Assembly: GCF_003574835.2 (NCBI RefSeq)
Contig: NZ_CP063196.1
Coordinates: forward strand, 682,001-746,000
Source: Thermobifida halotolerans
GTDB taxonomy: Bacteria > Actinomycetota > Actinomycetes > Streptosporangiales > Streptosporangiaceae
Reading direction: 5' to 3'
Length of the DNA: 64,000 nt
Below are positions 56,024 through 64,000 of this stretch, in pieces. The position numbers and the translations under genes are program-made. Each line of letters starts with the position of its first letter. Position 1 is the stretch's first letter. A model generated the notes under the pieces. It worked only from the letters and a program-made list of their open reading frames with translations, did no database searches and had not been told where the DNA came from.

Positions 56024-57034
56024 GTGTCACCTACCGAGTCGCCCGTGTCCGGCGCCCCCGGCCGACGCAGGAAGCCCCCCGCGAGCACCCCCCAGGAGCG
56101 TTCTGGGCGGAGCCGGGGGACCCGCCGCCGCAGAGGCGGTCGACGCGCGGGCAGACGCTTCCCCGTGGTGCCGGTCCTCATCGGTGTGCTGGTCGTCGCC
56201 GTGGCCGCGGTGGCCGTGGTCGCGGTCATGCGGTTCACCGGCCCGGGAGAACCGACGGCCGTCACGGCCATGCCCAACCGGTACCAGGTCTACGAGTCAG
56301 GGCAGGCCAACGAACTCCTGGCCAACCGCGACGACGACCCGCGTCCCTTCACCGAACGCGACTTCTTCGCGGAGGGCGACTCCGACATCGGCTCCGGAGA
56401 CCTGGCCTTCACCCTCCAGGCCCAGTCCATCACCGAGGACTGCACCGAGGCGGTGTGGGGTTCCAGAGCCCTGGCCGCGGTGGAGAGCGCCGACTGCTCG
56501 CAGGTGGTGCGCGGCGGCTACGTCTCCGCCGACCACATCGGTGTCGCGGCGGTCTTCAAACTCCGCGACGTCGAGGCGTCCCGCACGCTCGCGAAGGGAC
56601 TGGACCCCTCCGAGGACGAGGAGGCCGCCGAGGGGAGCGAGGGGGGCGGCTTCCTGCTCCCGCCCAGCTCCGAGGCGCCCTTCGACGCCCTCGGCACGGG
56701 CTACAGCTCGGCCGAGGCCACCGTCAACGGCCACTACCTGCTCGTGCTGTGGGTGCAGTCCAAGGACTCCGCCTCCGCCGAGGAGGTCGAGGTCCTCCAG
56801 GACCCCCTGGTCACGCTGAGCCGCTTCGACATGCCCATCTACCAGCGGATCAACGAGCGCAAGAACTTCCTGGAAAGCAACGGGCAGGACACCGGGACCG
56901 GGACGGGAGCCGAGGAGGACGCGACCGGGACCGACACCGGGGACACCGGCGCCGAGGGCACCGGAACCGGCACCGAGGGCACGGGCACCGAGGGCGCCGG
57001 AGAGGGCGCGGGTGCCCCCCAGGGCACCGGATGA
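56024..57034 (+). CDS. Membrane-anchored protein, paralogue B, unknown function
   Basis: A 336-residue protein with a basic N-terminus, one span (VVPVLIGVLVVAVAAVAVVA) at about 48–68, and an outer domain similar to paralogue A: EDCTEAVWGSRAL, ADCSQVVRGGYVS, GFLLPPSSEAPFDALGTGYS, GHYLLVLWV. Two matching cysteines are kept. The last 50 residues are a low-complexity tail of Gly, Thr and Glu, found only in this copy. GTG start with GAAGAGG upstream. Confidence 0.78.
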   Translation: MSPTESPVSGAPGRRRKPPASTPQERSGRSRGTRRRRGGRRAGRRFPVVPVLIGVLVVAVAAVAVVAVMRFTGPGEPTAVTAMPNRYQVYESGQANELLANRDDDPRPFTERDFFAEGDSDIGSGDLAFTLQAQSITEDCTEAVWGSRALAAVESADCSQVVRGGYVSADHIGVAAVFKLRDVEASRTLAKGLDPSEDEEAAEGSEGGGFLLPPSSEAPFDALGTGYSSAEATVNGHYLLVLWVQSKDSASAEEVEVLQDPLVTLSRFDMPIYQRINERKNFLESNGQDTGTGTGAEEDATGTDTGDTGAEGTGTGTEGTGTEGAGEGAGAPQGTG

Positions 57035-57044
57035 TTCCCGCCCC

Positions 57045-58673
57045 ATGACCCGCGACACCGCACCGCACGCCCCGCTCGCCGAGCGGGGCGTGCACGCCGT
57101 GCGCGGCCACCTGGTCCTGGCCGCCCTCGCCGACGGACGCTGGTGGACCGCACGCGACCTCGTACGCGCCACCGCGGTGGCCCACCGGGTGGTCGTCGAG
57201 ACCCTCGCCGCCGTCGACCCCGAACTCGACCGCGACGGCGACCGCGTCCGCCTGCGCGACCCCGCACGTTACGCCCCCCTCACCGACCTGCCCCGCCTCG
57301 CCGACCCCGTCGGCCACCTGCTCGCCGCACACGCCGACACCGAAACCGAACTGCGGCGGCTGGTCGCCGAGGCGCCCCCACCCCGCGCGGACCTGGACCA
57401 CGTGTCCGCCACCGCCCGCACGGCGCTGCGCCGCGCCCTGTTCCTCACCACCCGCTTCACCATGGACGGCGCGCGCCTGCTGTGCGTGGGCGACCACGAC
57501 CTCACCTCCCTGGCCCTGACCCTGCTGTGCCCCGACGCCGAGGCGATCGTGGTGGACATCGACGAGCGCATGCTCGGCTACATCGACGCCGCCGCGGCCC
57601 GACTCGGCCGGAAGGTCCGCTGCCACTTCGCCGACCTGCGCATCGGCCTGCCCCCGGCCGTACACGCCAGCGCGGACCTGGTCTTCACCGACCCGCCCTA
57701 CACCCCCGAGGGCGTGGAACTGTTCGTCCGACGCGGCCTCGAGGGAGCGGCCGACCCCAGGAGCACGCGGGTGCTCCTCGCCTACGGCGCGAGCGAGACC
57801 ACCCCGGCCCTGACCGCCCGCGTCCAGGAACGCCTGGTCCGACTCCACCTCGCCGTCGAGGCGATCTGGCCGGACTTCAACCGCTACCTGGGAGCCGAAG
57901 CCATCGGCGCGGCCAGCGACCTGTACGTCCTGCGCGCCACCACGCGCACACCCGTCGGCGGACGCAAGGCCCCCTCGACGGCGCGCATCTACAGCCAGGG
58001 AACCAACGCCAGGGAGTCGACCGAGTCGATCACCGCCCGGAGTGCGCCCTCCGTGTGGGCCGACGCCGACCCCGACGTCTTCGTCGGCGACTGGCCGCGG
58101 GAGGCGCTGCCCGAGGGCGCCCGCCGCGTCCCCCTGGCGACCTGGCTGTCCGCACCGGTGACCGCCCGGTGCGCGGCGGTGAACCTGACCGGCGGGGCCG
58201 AGGCCCTGACCGAACGGGTGATCCTGGCCGCGGCAGCCGGAAACCTGCGCGTCGTGGTGGGATCGCACGCCGCCCAGGTCCGCGACGAGGCGGGCCGGGA
58301 CGCGCTGCGCCGCGTCGTCGGCCCGCACCGCCCCCTGGAGTTCCGGCACGCCGTCCCCGACCCGCGCCACACCGTCATCCGGGTGGGCGCCGCACCGGAG
58401 CCGCACGACACCGCCGACACCGCCGCCTGGCTCGCCCACCGCCTCCGCGAACGCGCCCACGGCTCGGTGGCCTCCGTCCTGCGCGAAGGACTCGTCCAGG
58501 CCGCGGCCCGCTCGGGGCGGCCCGTCAACAAGAAGTGGGCCCGCACCAACGTCGCCGCGGCACTGCCGTGGCTGTCCGGCCACACCCTGCTGGACCTGCC
58601 GCTGCACCGCTTCGGGGAACTCGACGCCGCGCTGCGCCGACTCGCCGAGGCCCTTCCGCGGTCCGGGGGGTGA
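57045..58673 (+). CDS. Bis-aminopropyl spermidine synthase-like protein (BpsA family)
   Basis: A 542-residue protein with a winged-helix-like N-terminus, then the BpsA core: FTMDGARLLCVGDHDLTSLA near 140, AIVVDIDERMLGYIDAAAAR, and DLVFTDPPYTPEGVELFVRR with the catalytic DPPY-type motif. BpsA adds aminopropyl groups to make branched polyamines, mostly known from thermophiles. The C-terminal 220 residues (from about 330) are beyond the usual family length and unassigned. Starts 10 bp after paralogue B. A polyamine role is inferred from family. Confidence 0.85.
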   Translation: MTRDTAPHAPLAERGVHAVRGHLVLAALADGRWWTARDLVRATAVAHRVVVETLAAVDPELDRDGDRVRLRDPARYAPLTDLPRLADPVGHLLAAHADTETELRRLVAEAPPPRADLDHVSATARTALRRALFLTTRFTMDGARLLCVGDHDLTSLALTLLCPDAEAIVVDIDERMLGYIDAAAARLGRKVRCHFADLRIGLPPAVHASADLVFTDPPYTPEGVELFVRRGLEGAADPRSTRVLLAYGASETTPALTARVQERLVRLHLAVEAIWPDFNRYLGAEAIGAASDLYVLRATTRTPVGGRKAPSTARIYSQGTNARESTESITARSAPSVWADADPDVFVGDWPREALPEGARRVPLATWLSAPVTARCAAVNLTGGAEALTERVILAAAAGNLRVVVGSHAAQVRDEAGRDALRRVVGPHRPLEFRHAVPDPRHTVIRVGAAPEPHDTADTAAWLAHRLRERAHGSVASVLREGLVQAAARSGRPVNKKWARTNVAAALPWLSGHTLLDLPLHRFGELDAALRRLAEALPRSGG

Positions 58674-59138
58674 CAAAGTCCCGCCGGGGCACGGACCGCG
58701 ACCGCCGGGGCGGGTGAGGAGGACATATTACGAGCATGTAAGCTTGCCAGCGGTCGTCACGCATGCCTTTTCACAAAAGAGGTTTCGCGGCGTCATCTGT
58801 GGGATACATAGTCGCAAGCCGCGGCAACCACGCGGCACCGCGGACACGTCCCCCACGAGGGGGAGTACCGCGCAGGTGGACAGCGTCGTACCGCGACGAC
58901 CCATGGTCTAGACCTCAAGCTACAGTGGGAACTGGACCACCAAGAAGTGAGTCACCGGCGGGTGGCGCACTGCCCGAGCAGGCACCGACGGTCACGATGG
59001 AGTGTCCCGCGGACCGATCGACCCCGAATCCGCGCGAACAGGTGTCGGGCAGCACGACCACCGCGTCGACGCAGCAGGGCCAACGTCGTCCCGAACTGCG
59101 CTTTCTGTGAAGCTCAGAGAAAGACGACAGGAGGGTAG
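58674..59138. other. Intergenic, gltB promoter region
   Basis: A 465-bp region with several relatively AT-rich patches (around 58725–58815 and 58905–58925) that probably carry the gltB promoter. TACAGT near 58921 could be a -10. I see no known riboswitch or coding sequence. Confidence 0.4.
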
Positions 59139-62100
59139 ATGCCTGCTGGCCAGGTGCGGCGTTCGACGGTCCGACCGAACGCGAAGACCACTTCCGAGGG
59201 CCTGTACGACAGCTCCTACGAACACGACTCCTGCGGCGTCGGTTTTGTCGCCGACCTCTCCGGTCGTCGCAGCCACGACATCGTCGAGAAGGCGCTGACC
59301 GTCCTGCGCAACCTCGACCACCGCGGCGCGTCCGGAGCCGACCCCGAAGACGGCGACGGCGTGGGAATCCTCACCCAGATCCCCGACGAGCTCTACCGCG
59401 AGACCTGCGGGTTCGAACTTCCCGAGGCGGGCGCCTACGCCGTCGGCATCGCGTTCCTGCCCACCGAGGCCGCCGCGCGCTCCGAGGCCGTCGCCGCCAT
59501 CGGCCGCATCGCCGACGAGGAGAACCTGACCGTCCTCGGTTGGCGCGACCTTCCCTTCGAACCCCAGTACTGCGGCCCCGTCGCCCGCGAGAACATGCCG
59601 TTCTTCGGCCAACTGTTCCTCGCCGGCCGCCCCGGCACCCCCACCGAGGGGCTCACCGGAATCGAACTGGAGCGCCACGCCTACTGCGTGCGCAAGCGCG
59701 CCGAGCACGAGGTCGGCGTCTACTTCGCGAGCCTGTCGCCGCGCACCATCACCTACAAGGGCATGCTGACCACGCCCCAGTTGGAGCCCTTCTTCCCGGA
59801 CCTGTCCGACCGCCGCTACGCCTCGGGCCTGGCACTGGTGCACTCGCGCTTCTCCACCAACACCTTCCCGTCGTGGCCGCTGGCGCACCCGTTCCGCTAC
59901 ATCGCCCACAACGGCGAGATCAACACCGTCAAGGGCAACCGCAACTGGATGCGCGCCCGCGAGGCCACCCTCGCCAGCGACCTGCTGCCCGGCGACATCT
60001 CCCGGATCTTCCCCATCGTCGACACCGAGGACTCCGACACCGCGTCCTTCGACGCCGCCCTCGAACTGCTGCACCTGGGCGGCCGGTCGCTGCCGCACGC
60101 GGTGCTCATGATGATCCCCGAACCGTGGGAGAACCACACCGAGATGGACCCGGCGGTGCGGGCCTTCTACGAGTTCCACTCCATGCTCATGGAGCCCTGG
60201 GACGGCCCCGCCTCCGTCACCTTCACCGACGGCACCCTCATCGGCGCGGTCCTGGACCGCAACGGCCTGCGCCCCGGCCGCTACTGGGTCACCGACGACG
60301 GCCTCGTCGTCATGGCCAGCGAGGTCGGCGTCCTCGACATCGCCCCCGAGCGCGTCGTCCGCAAGGGCCGCCTCCAGCCCGGCCGCATCTTCGTGGTGGA
60401 CACCGCCCAGGGCCGCATCATCGAGGACGAGGAGCTCAAGGCCGAACTCGCCGCCGAGCATCCCTACGCCGAGTGGCTCGCCGACAACGTCGTACGCCTG
60501 GAGGACCTGCCCGCCGCCACCCCCGCCCCCGTCGACGACATCGTCCACCACCAGCGGGTCTTCGGCTACACCGAGGAGGAACTGCGCCTCCTGCTCACCC
60601 CCATGGCGCGCACCGGCGCCGAGGCCATCGGCTCCATGGGCACCGACACGCCCGTCGCCGTGCTGTCCAGCCGCTCCCGCCAGCTCTTCGACTACTTCTC
60701 GCAGAACTTCGCGCAGGTCACCAACCCGCCGCTGGACGCCATCCGCGAGGAGCTCGTCACCAGCCTGAAGGCGGCGCTGGGCGCCGAGGAGAACGTGCTG
60801 TCCCCCGACCCGGAGGACTGCCGCCGCATCGCGCTGGAGACCCCGATCATCCAGGGCTCCCAGCTCGCCGCCATCATCGAGGCCGGCGGCCCCGACGGCG
60901 ACCCCGCCTTCCGCGCCCACGTCGTCAGGGGCGTCTACCCCGTGGCGGGCGGCGGCAAGGCCCTCACCGCGCGCCTCGACGAGATCTGCGCCGAGGTGTC
61001 CCAGGCCATCGCCGACGGCGCGCACATCATCGTCCTCAGCGACCGCGGAGCCGACGCCGACCACGCGCCCATCCCGTCGCTGCTGCTCACCGGCGCGGTC
61101 CACCACCACCTGGTCCGCGAGAAGACCCGCACCGAGGTCGGCCTCGTCGTCGAGGCCGGCGACGTCCGCGAATGCCACCACGTCGCCCTGCTGCTGGGCT
61201 ACGGCGCGTCCGCGGTCAACCCCTACCTGGCCCTGGCCACCGTCCGCGACCTCGCCGAGCGCGGCGTCATTTCGGGCCTCGACCCCGAGACCGCCTCCCG
61301 CAACACCGTCAAGGCGTTCGGCAAGGGCGTGCTGAAGATCATGTCCAAGATGGGCGTGTCCACCGTCAGCTCCTACACCGGCGCGCAGATCTTCGAGGCC
61401 CTCGGCCTCGGCGAGGAGGTCATCGAGCGCGCCTTCGCCGGCACCACCTCCCGCCTGGGCGGCGTCGGTTTCGACGTCCTCGCCGAGGAGACGCGCGTCC
61501 GCCACGCCGCCGCCTACGCGCCCAACCCCGCCGACCACCGCCGACTGGCCGTGGGCGGCGAGTACCAGTGGCGCCGCGAGGGCGAACCGCACCTGTTCAA
61601 CCCCGAGACGGTCTTCAAGCTCCAGCACTCCACCCGGACCCGGCGCTACGAGATCTTCAAGGAGTACACCTCCAAGGTCGACGAGCAGGCCGAGACCCTC
61701 ATGACCCTGCGCGGCCTGTTCCGGCTCAAGGAGGGCGTGCGCGAGCCCGTGCCGGTCGAGGAGGTCGAGCCGGTCTCCTCGATCGTCAGGCGCTTCTCCA
61801 CCGGCGCCATGTCCTACGGCTCCATCTCCGCCGAGGCCCACGAGACGCTCGCCATCGCCATGAACCGGCTCGGCGGCAAGTCCAACACCGGCGAGGGCGG
61901 CGAGGACCCCCGCCGCTTCACCCCCGACCCCAACGGGGACCTGCGGCGCAGCGCCATCAAGCAGGTGGCCTCCGGCCGCTTCGGCGTCACCTCGCACTAC
62001 CTGACCAACGCCGACGACATCCAGATCAAGATGGCCCAGGGCGCCAAGCCCGGCGAGGGCGGCCAGCTGCCCGGCCACAAGGTCTACCCGTGGGTCGCCG

Positions 62101-63701
62101 ACACCCGGCACTCCACCCCCGGCGTCGGCCTCATCTCCCCGCCGCCGCACCACGACATCTACTCCATCGAGGACCTCGCCCAGCTCATCCACGACCTGAA
62201 GAACGCCAACCCGTCGGCGCGCGTCCACGTCAAGCTGGTCTCCGAGGCCGGAGTGGGCACCGTGGCCGCGGGCGTGTCCAAGGCCCACGCCGACGTGGTG
62301 CTGATCTCCGGGCACGACGGCGGAACCGGCGCCTCCCCGCTCACCTCGATCAAGCACGCCGGAACACCCTGGGAGCTCGGCCTGGCCGAGACCCAGCAGA
62401 CCCTGCTGCGCAACGGCCTGCGCGACCGCATCGTGGTGCAGGTCGACGGCCAGCTCAAGACCGGCCGCGACGTCATCATCGCCGCCCTGCTGGGCGCCGA
62501 GGAGTTCGGTTTCGCGACCGCGCCGCTCGTGGTCTCCGGCTGCGTCATGATGCGCGTGTGCCACCTGGACACCTGCCCGGTGGGCGTGGCCACCCAGAAC
62601 CCCGAGCTGCGCAAGCGCTTCAACGGCAAGCCCGAGTTCGTCGTCAACTTCTTCGAGTTCATCGCCGAGGAGGTCCGCGAGTACCTGGCCGCCCTCGGCT
62701 TCCGCAGCCTCGACGAGGCGATCGGCGCCGTCGAACTGCTCGACACCCGCGACGCCGTCGACCACTGGAAGGCCACCGGACTCGACCTGGCCCCGGTCCT
62801 GCACCAGGTGCAGCCCTGGGACAGCGACCACCGCCGCCAGATCCGCACCCAGGACCACGGCCTGGAGAAGGCCCTCGACAACACCCTCATCCAACTGTCC
62901 GAGGGCGCCCTCGACTTCGGCACCCCGCTCAAGCTGGACCTGCCGGTGCGCAACGTCAACCGCACCGTCGGCACCATGCTCGGACACGAGGTCACCAAGC
63001 GCTACGGCGCCGAGGGCCTGCCCGACGACACCATCGACATCACCTTCACCGGCTCGGCGGGACAGTCCTTCGGCGCGTTCGTGCCCAGGGGCGTCACGCT
63101 GCGCCTGGTCGGCGACGCCAACGACTACGTCGGCAAGGGACTGTCCGGCGGACGCGTCATCGTGCGCCCCGCCGACGACATCCAGTTCACCGCCGAGGAC
63201 AACATCATCGCCGGCAACGTCATCGCCTACGGAGCCACCTCCGGTGAGCTGTTCCTCCGCGGCATCGTCGGCGAACGGTTCTGCGTCCGCAACTCCGGCG
63301 CGCTGGCCGTCGTCGAGGGCGTCGGCGACCACGGCTGCGAGTACATGACCGGTGGACGCGCCGTCATCCTGGGACGCACCGGACGCAACTTCGCGGCCGG
63401 CATGTCCGGCGGCATCGCCTACGTCCTCGACCTGGACGAAGGCCGCGTCAACACCGAGATGGTCGACATCGACCCGCTCGACGACACCGACCGCGCCTTC
63501 CTGGAGGACGTCCTGACCCGCCACCACGCCGAGACCGGCTCCACCGTGGCCCAGCGGCTCCTCGCCGACTTCGACATCGCCGTCGAACGCTTCGCCAAGA
63601 TCATGCCGCGCGACTACAAGCGCGTCCTGAACGCCCGGGCCGAAGCCGAACGCGACGGACGCGACGTGGCCGAGGCCATCATGGCCGCCGCCCAGTCCTG
63701 A
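59139..63701 (+). CDS. gltB: Glutamate synthase, large subunit
   Basis: A 1520-residue ferredoxin/NADPH-type GOGAT large subunit. After a 31-residue propeptide the catalytic Cys32 ([15 protein letters not shown]) begins the class 2 glutaminase domain. The synthase domain has SKPCG-equivalent region [38 protein letters not shown], and a 3Fe-4S site in [19 protein letters not shown]. The C-terminal beta-helix region repeats GGRVIVRP and [13 protein letters not shown]. It makes two glutamates from glutamine and 2-oxoglutarate. ATG after AGGAGGG. Confidence 0.98.
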   Translation: MPAGQVRRSTVRPNAKTTSEGLYDSSYEHDSCGVGFVADLSGRRSHDIVEKALTVLRNLDHRGASGADPEDGDGVGILTQIPDELYRETCGFELPEAGAYAVGIAFLPTEAAARSEAVAAIGRIADEENLTVLGWRDLPFEPQYCGPVARENMPFFGQLFLAGRPGTPTEGLTGIELERHAYCVRKRAEHEVGVYFASLSPRTITYKGMLTTPQLEPFFPDLSDRRYASGLALVHSRFSTNTFPSWPLAHPFRYIAHNGEINTVKGNRNWMRAREATLASDLLPGDISRIFPIVDTEDSDTASFDAALELLHLGGRSLPHAVLMMIPEPWENHTEMDPAVRAFYEFHSMLMEPWDGPASVTFTDGTLIGAVLDRNGLRPGRYWVTDDGLVVMASEVGVLDIAPERVVRKGRLQPGRIFVVDTAQGRIIEDEELKAELAAEHPYAEWLADNVVRLEDLPAATPAPVDDIVHHQRVFGYTEEELRLLLTPMARTGAEAIGSMGTDTPVAVLSSRSRQLFDYFSQNFAQVTNPPLDAIREELVTSLKAALGAEENVLSPDPEDCRRIALETPIIQGSQLAAIIEAGGPDGDPAFRAHVVRGVYPVAGGGKALTARLDEICAEVSQAIADGAHIIVLSDRGADADHAPIPSLLLTGAVHHHLVREKTRTEVGLVVEAGDVRECHHVALLLGYGASAVNPYLALATVRDLAERGVISGLDPETASRNTVKAFGKGVLKIMSKMGVSTVSSYTGAQIFEALGLGEEVIERAFAGTTSRLGGVGFDVLAEETRVRHAAAYAPNPADHRRLAVGGEYQWRREGEPHLFNPETVFKLQHSTRTRRYEIFKEYTSKVDEQAETLMTLRGLFRLKEGVREPVPVEEVEPVSSIVRRFSTGAMSYGSISAEAHETLAIAMNRLGGKSNTGEGGEDPRRFTPDPNGDLRRSAIKQVASGRFGVTSHYLTNADDIQIKMAQGAKPGEGGQLPGHKVYPWVADTRHSTPGVGLISPPPHHDIYSIEDLAQLIHDLKNANPSARVHVKLVSEAGVGTVAAGVSKAHADVVLISGHDGGTGASPLTSIKHAGTPWELGLAETQQTLLRNGLRDRIVVQVDGQLKTGRDVIIAALLGAEEFGFATAPLVVSGCVMMRVCHLDTCPVGVATQNPELRKRFNGKPEFVVNFFEFIAEEVREYLAALGFRSLDEAIGAVELLDTRDAVDHWKATGLDLAPVLHQVQPWDSDHRRQIRTQDHGLEKALDNTLIQLSEGALDFGTPLKLDLPVRNVNRTVGTMLGHEVTKRYGAEGLPDDTIDITFTGSAGQSFGAFVPRGVTLRLVGDANDYVGKGLSGGRVIVRPADDIQFTAEDNIIAGNVIAYGATSGELFLRGIVGERFCVRNSGALAVVEGVGDHGCEYMTGGRAVILGRTGRNFAAGMSGGIAYVLDLDEGRVNTEMVDIDPLDDTDRAFLEDVLTRHHAETGSTVAQRLLADFDIAVERFAKIMPRDYKRVLNARAEAERDGRDVAEAIMAAAQS

Positions 63702-63732
63702 CACACACCCCAGAAAGGAGGGACGAAGAGAC

Positions 63733-64000
63733 ATGGCCGACCCCAAGGGCTTCCTCAAGATCACCGACCGGGAGCTGCCCAGGCACCGCCCGGTGGACAT
63801 CCGGATCCAGGACTGGCGCGAGGTCTACGAGGACTTCGACCGCGGCACCCTCATCAAGCAGGCGTCGCGCTGCATGGACTGCGGCATCCCGTTCTGCCAC
63901 AACGGCTGCCCCCTGGGCAACCTCATCCCCGAGTGGAACGACCTGGTCTACCGGCACGACTGGCGTGAGGCGATCGAACGGCTGCACGCCACCAACAACT
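63733..64000 (+). CDS. gltD: Glutamate synthase, small subunit (5' part)
   Basis: First 89 codons of GltD; the gene runs beyond the window. The N-terminal 4Fe-4S region is visible: [20 protein letters not shown], then IPEWNDLVY. It delivers electrons from NAD(P)H to GltB. ATG after AGAAAGGAGGGACG-type ribosome site, 31 bp after the gltB stop codon. Confidence 0.97.
   Translation, partial: MADPKGFLKITDRELPRHRPVDIRIQDWREVYEDFDRGTLIKQASRCMDCGIPFCHNGCPLGNLIPEWNDLVYRHDWREAIERLHATNN

Noticed and set aside
58992-63800. 1602-residue open frame antisense to gltB
   Set aside because: A by-product of GC-rich codons; its translation is repetitive Gly/Val/Asp/Leu with no domain, and gltB is unambiguous.
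1-64000. tRNA or rRNA genes
   Set aside because: I looked for T-arm sequences (GGTTCRANYCC) with matching acceptor stems and found none that fit.

Overview
The window is chromosomal DNA from a high-GC actinomycete. Codons end almost always in G or C, GTG starts are common, and the his–trp–lgt–gltBD gene order is that of Streptomyces-like actinobacteria. The lasso precursor resembles, from memory, fusilassin of Thermobifida fusca, so a Nocardiopsaceae-type host (Thermobifida, Nocardiopsis, Streptomonospora) is likely. That placement is inference. No rRNA, tRNA or CRISPR array was seen.

Layout, accessory half (0–34.9 kb). After an orphan membrane-anchored protein (0.2–1.0 kb) comes a two-gene operon on the minus strand (1.1–9.1 kb). 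It encodes a 1132-residue protein of unknown family and, overlapping it by 4 bp, a 1559-residue DEAD/DEAH helicase ending in a DUF1998-type cysteine cluster. A promoter with a consensus -35 box lies in front. The pair looks like an anti-phage defence module. Beside it is a decayed stretch (9.7–11.2 kb) with a frameshifted XRE regulator, a frameshifted UvrD-type helicase tail and a 170-bp palindromic element. From 11.5 to 24.9 kb there are single housekeeping or unknown genes: a DUF574 methyltransferase, a DUF5710/HNH-like protein, a DinB-like protein, a phosphoesterase, a HhH-GPD repair protein, AzlCD, a GNAT, a thioesterase, an MFS exporter paired with a uronate-dehydrogenase-like enzyme, and a Ser/Thr kinase. 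Between 17.8 and 19.0 kb two related small genes occur, one intact and one broken.

A complete lasso-peptide cluster lies at 24.9–29.3 kb on the minus strand, in the order precursor, cyclase, RRE protein, leader peptidase, ABC exporter. The predicted 17-residue core is one residue shorter than the fusilassin core as I remember it, which changes the predicted ring. Downstream are a PadR regulator with a candidate operator, two membrane proteins, a YbaK deacylase, a LON-domain protein and a ferritin.

Conserved half (34.9–64 kb). Histidine genes hisD-hisC-hisB-(small membrane gene)-hisH-priA-hisF are tightly coupled. A two-subunit ABC exporter and a SIS-domain gene separate hisF from hisI. After hisI come the Trp-associated membrane protein, a HGxxPAAW-like protein, a CD225-like protein, a DUF2752 protein, trpC, trpB and trpA. 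Neither trpE nor trpF is present; PriA probably covers the TrpF reaction. Next is an envelope block: a MauE/DoxX-like protein, a DsbA-like protein, lgt, two paralogous secreted or anchored proteins of unknown function, and a BpsA-like polyamine synthase. The window ends with gltB and the first 89 codons of gltD.
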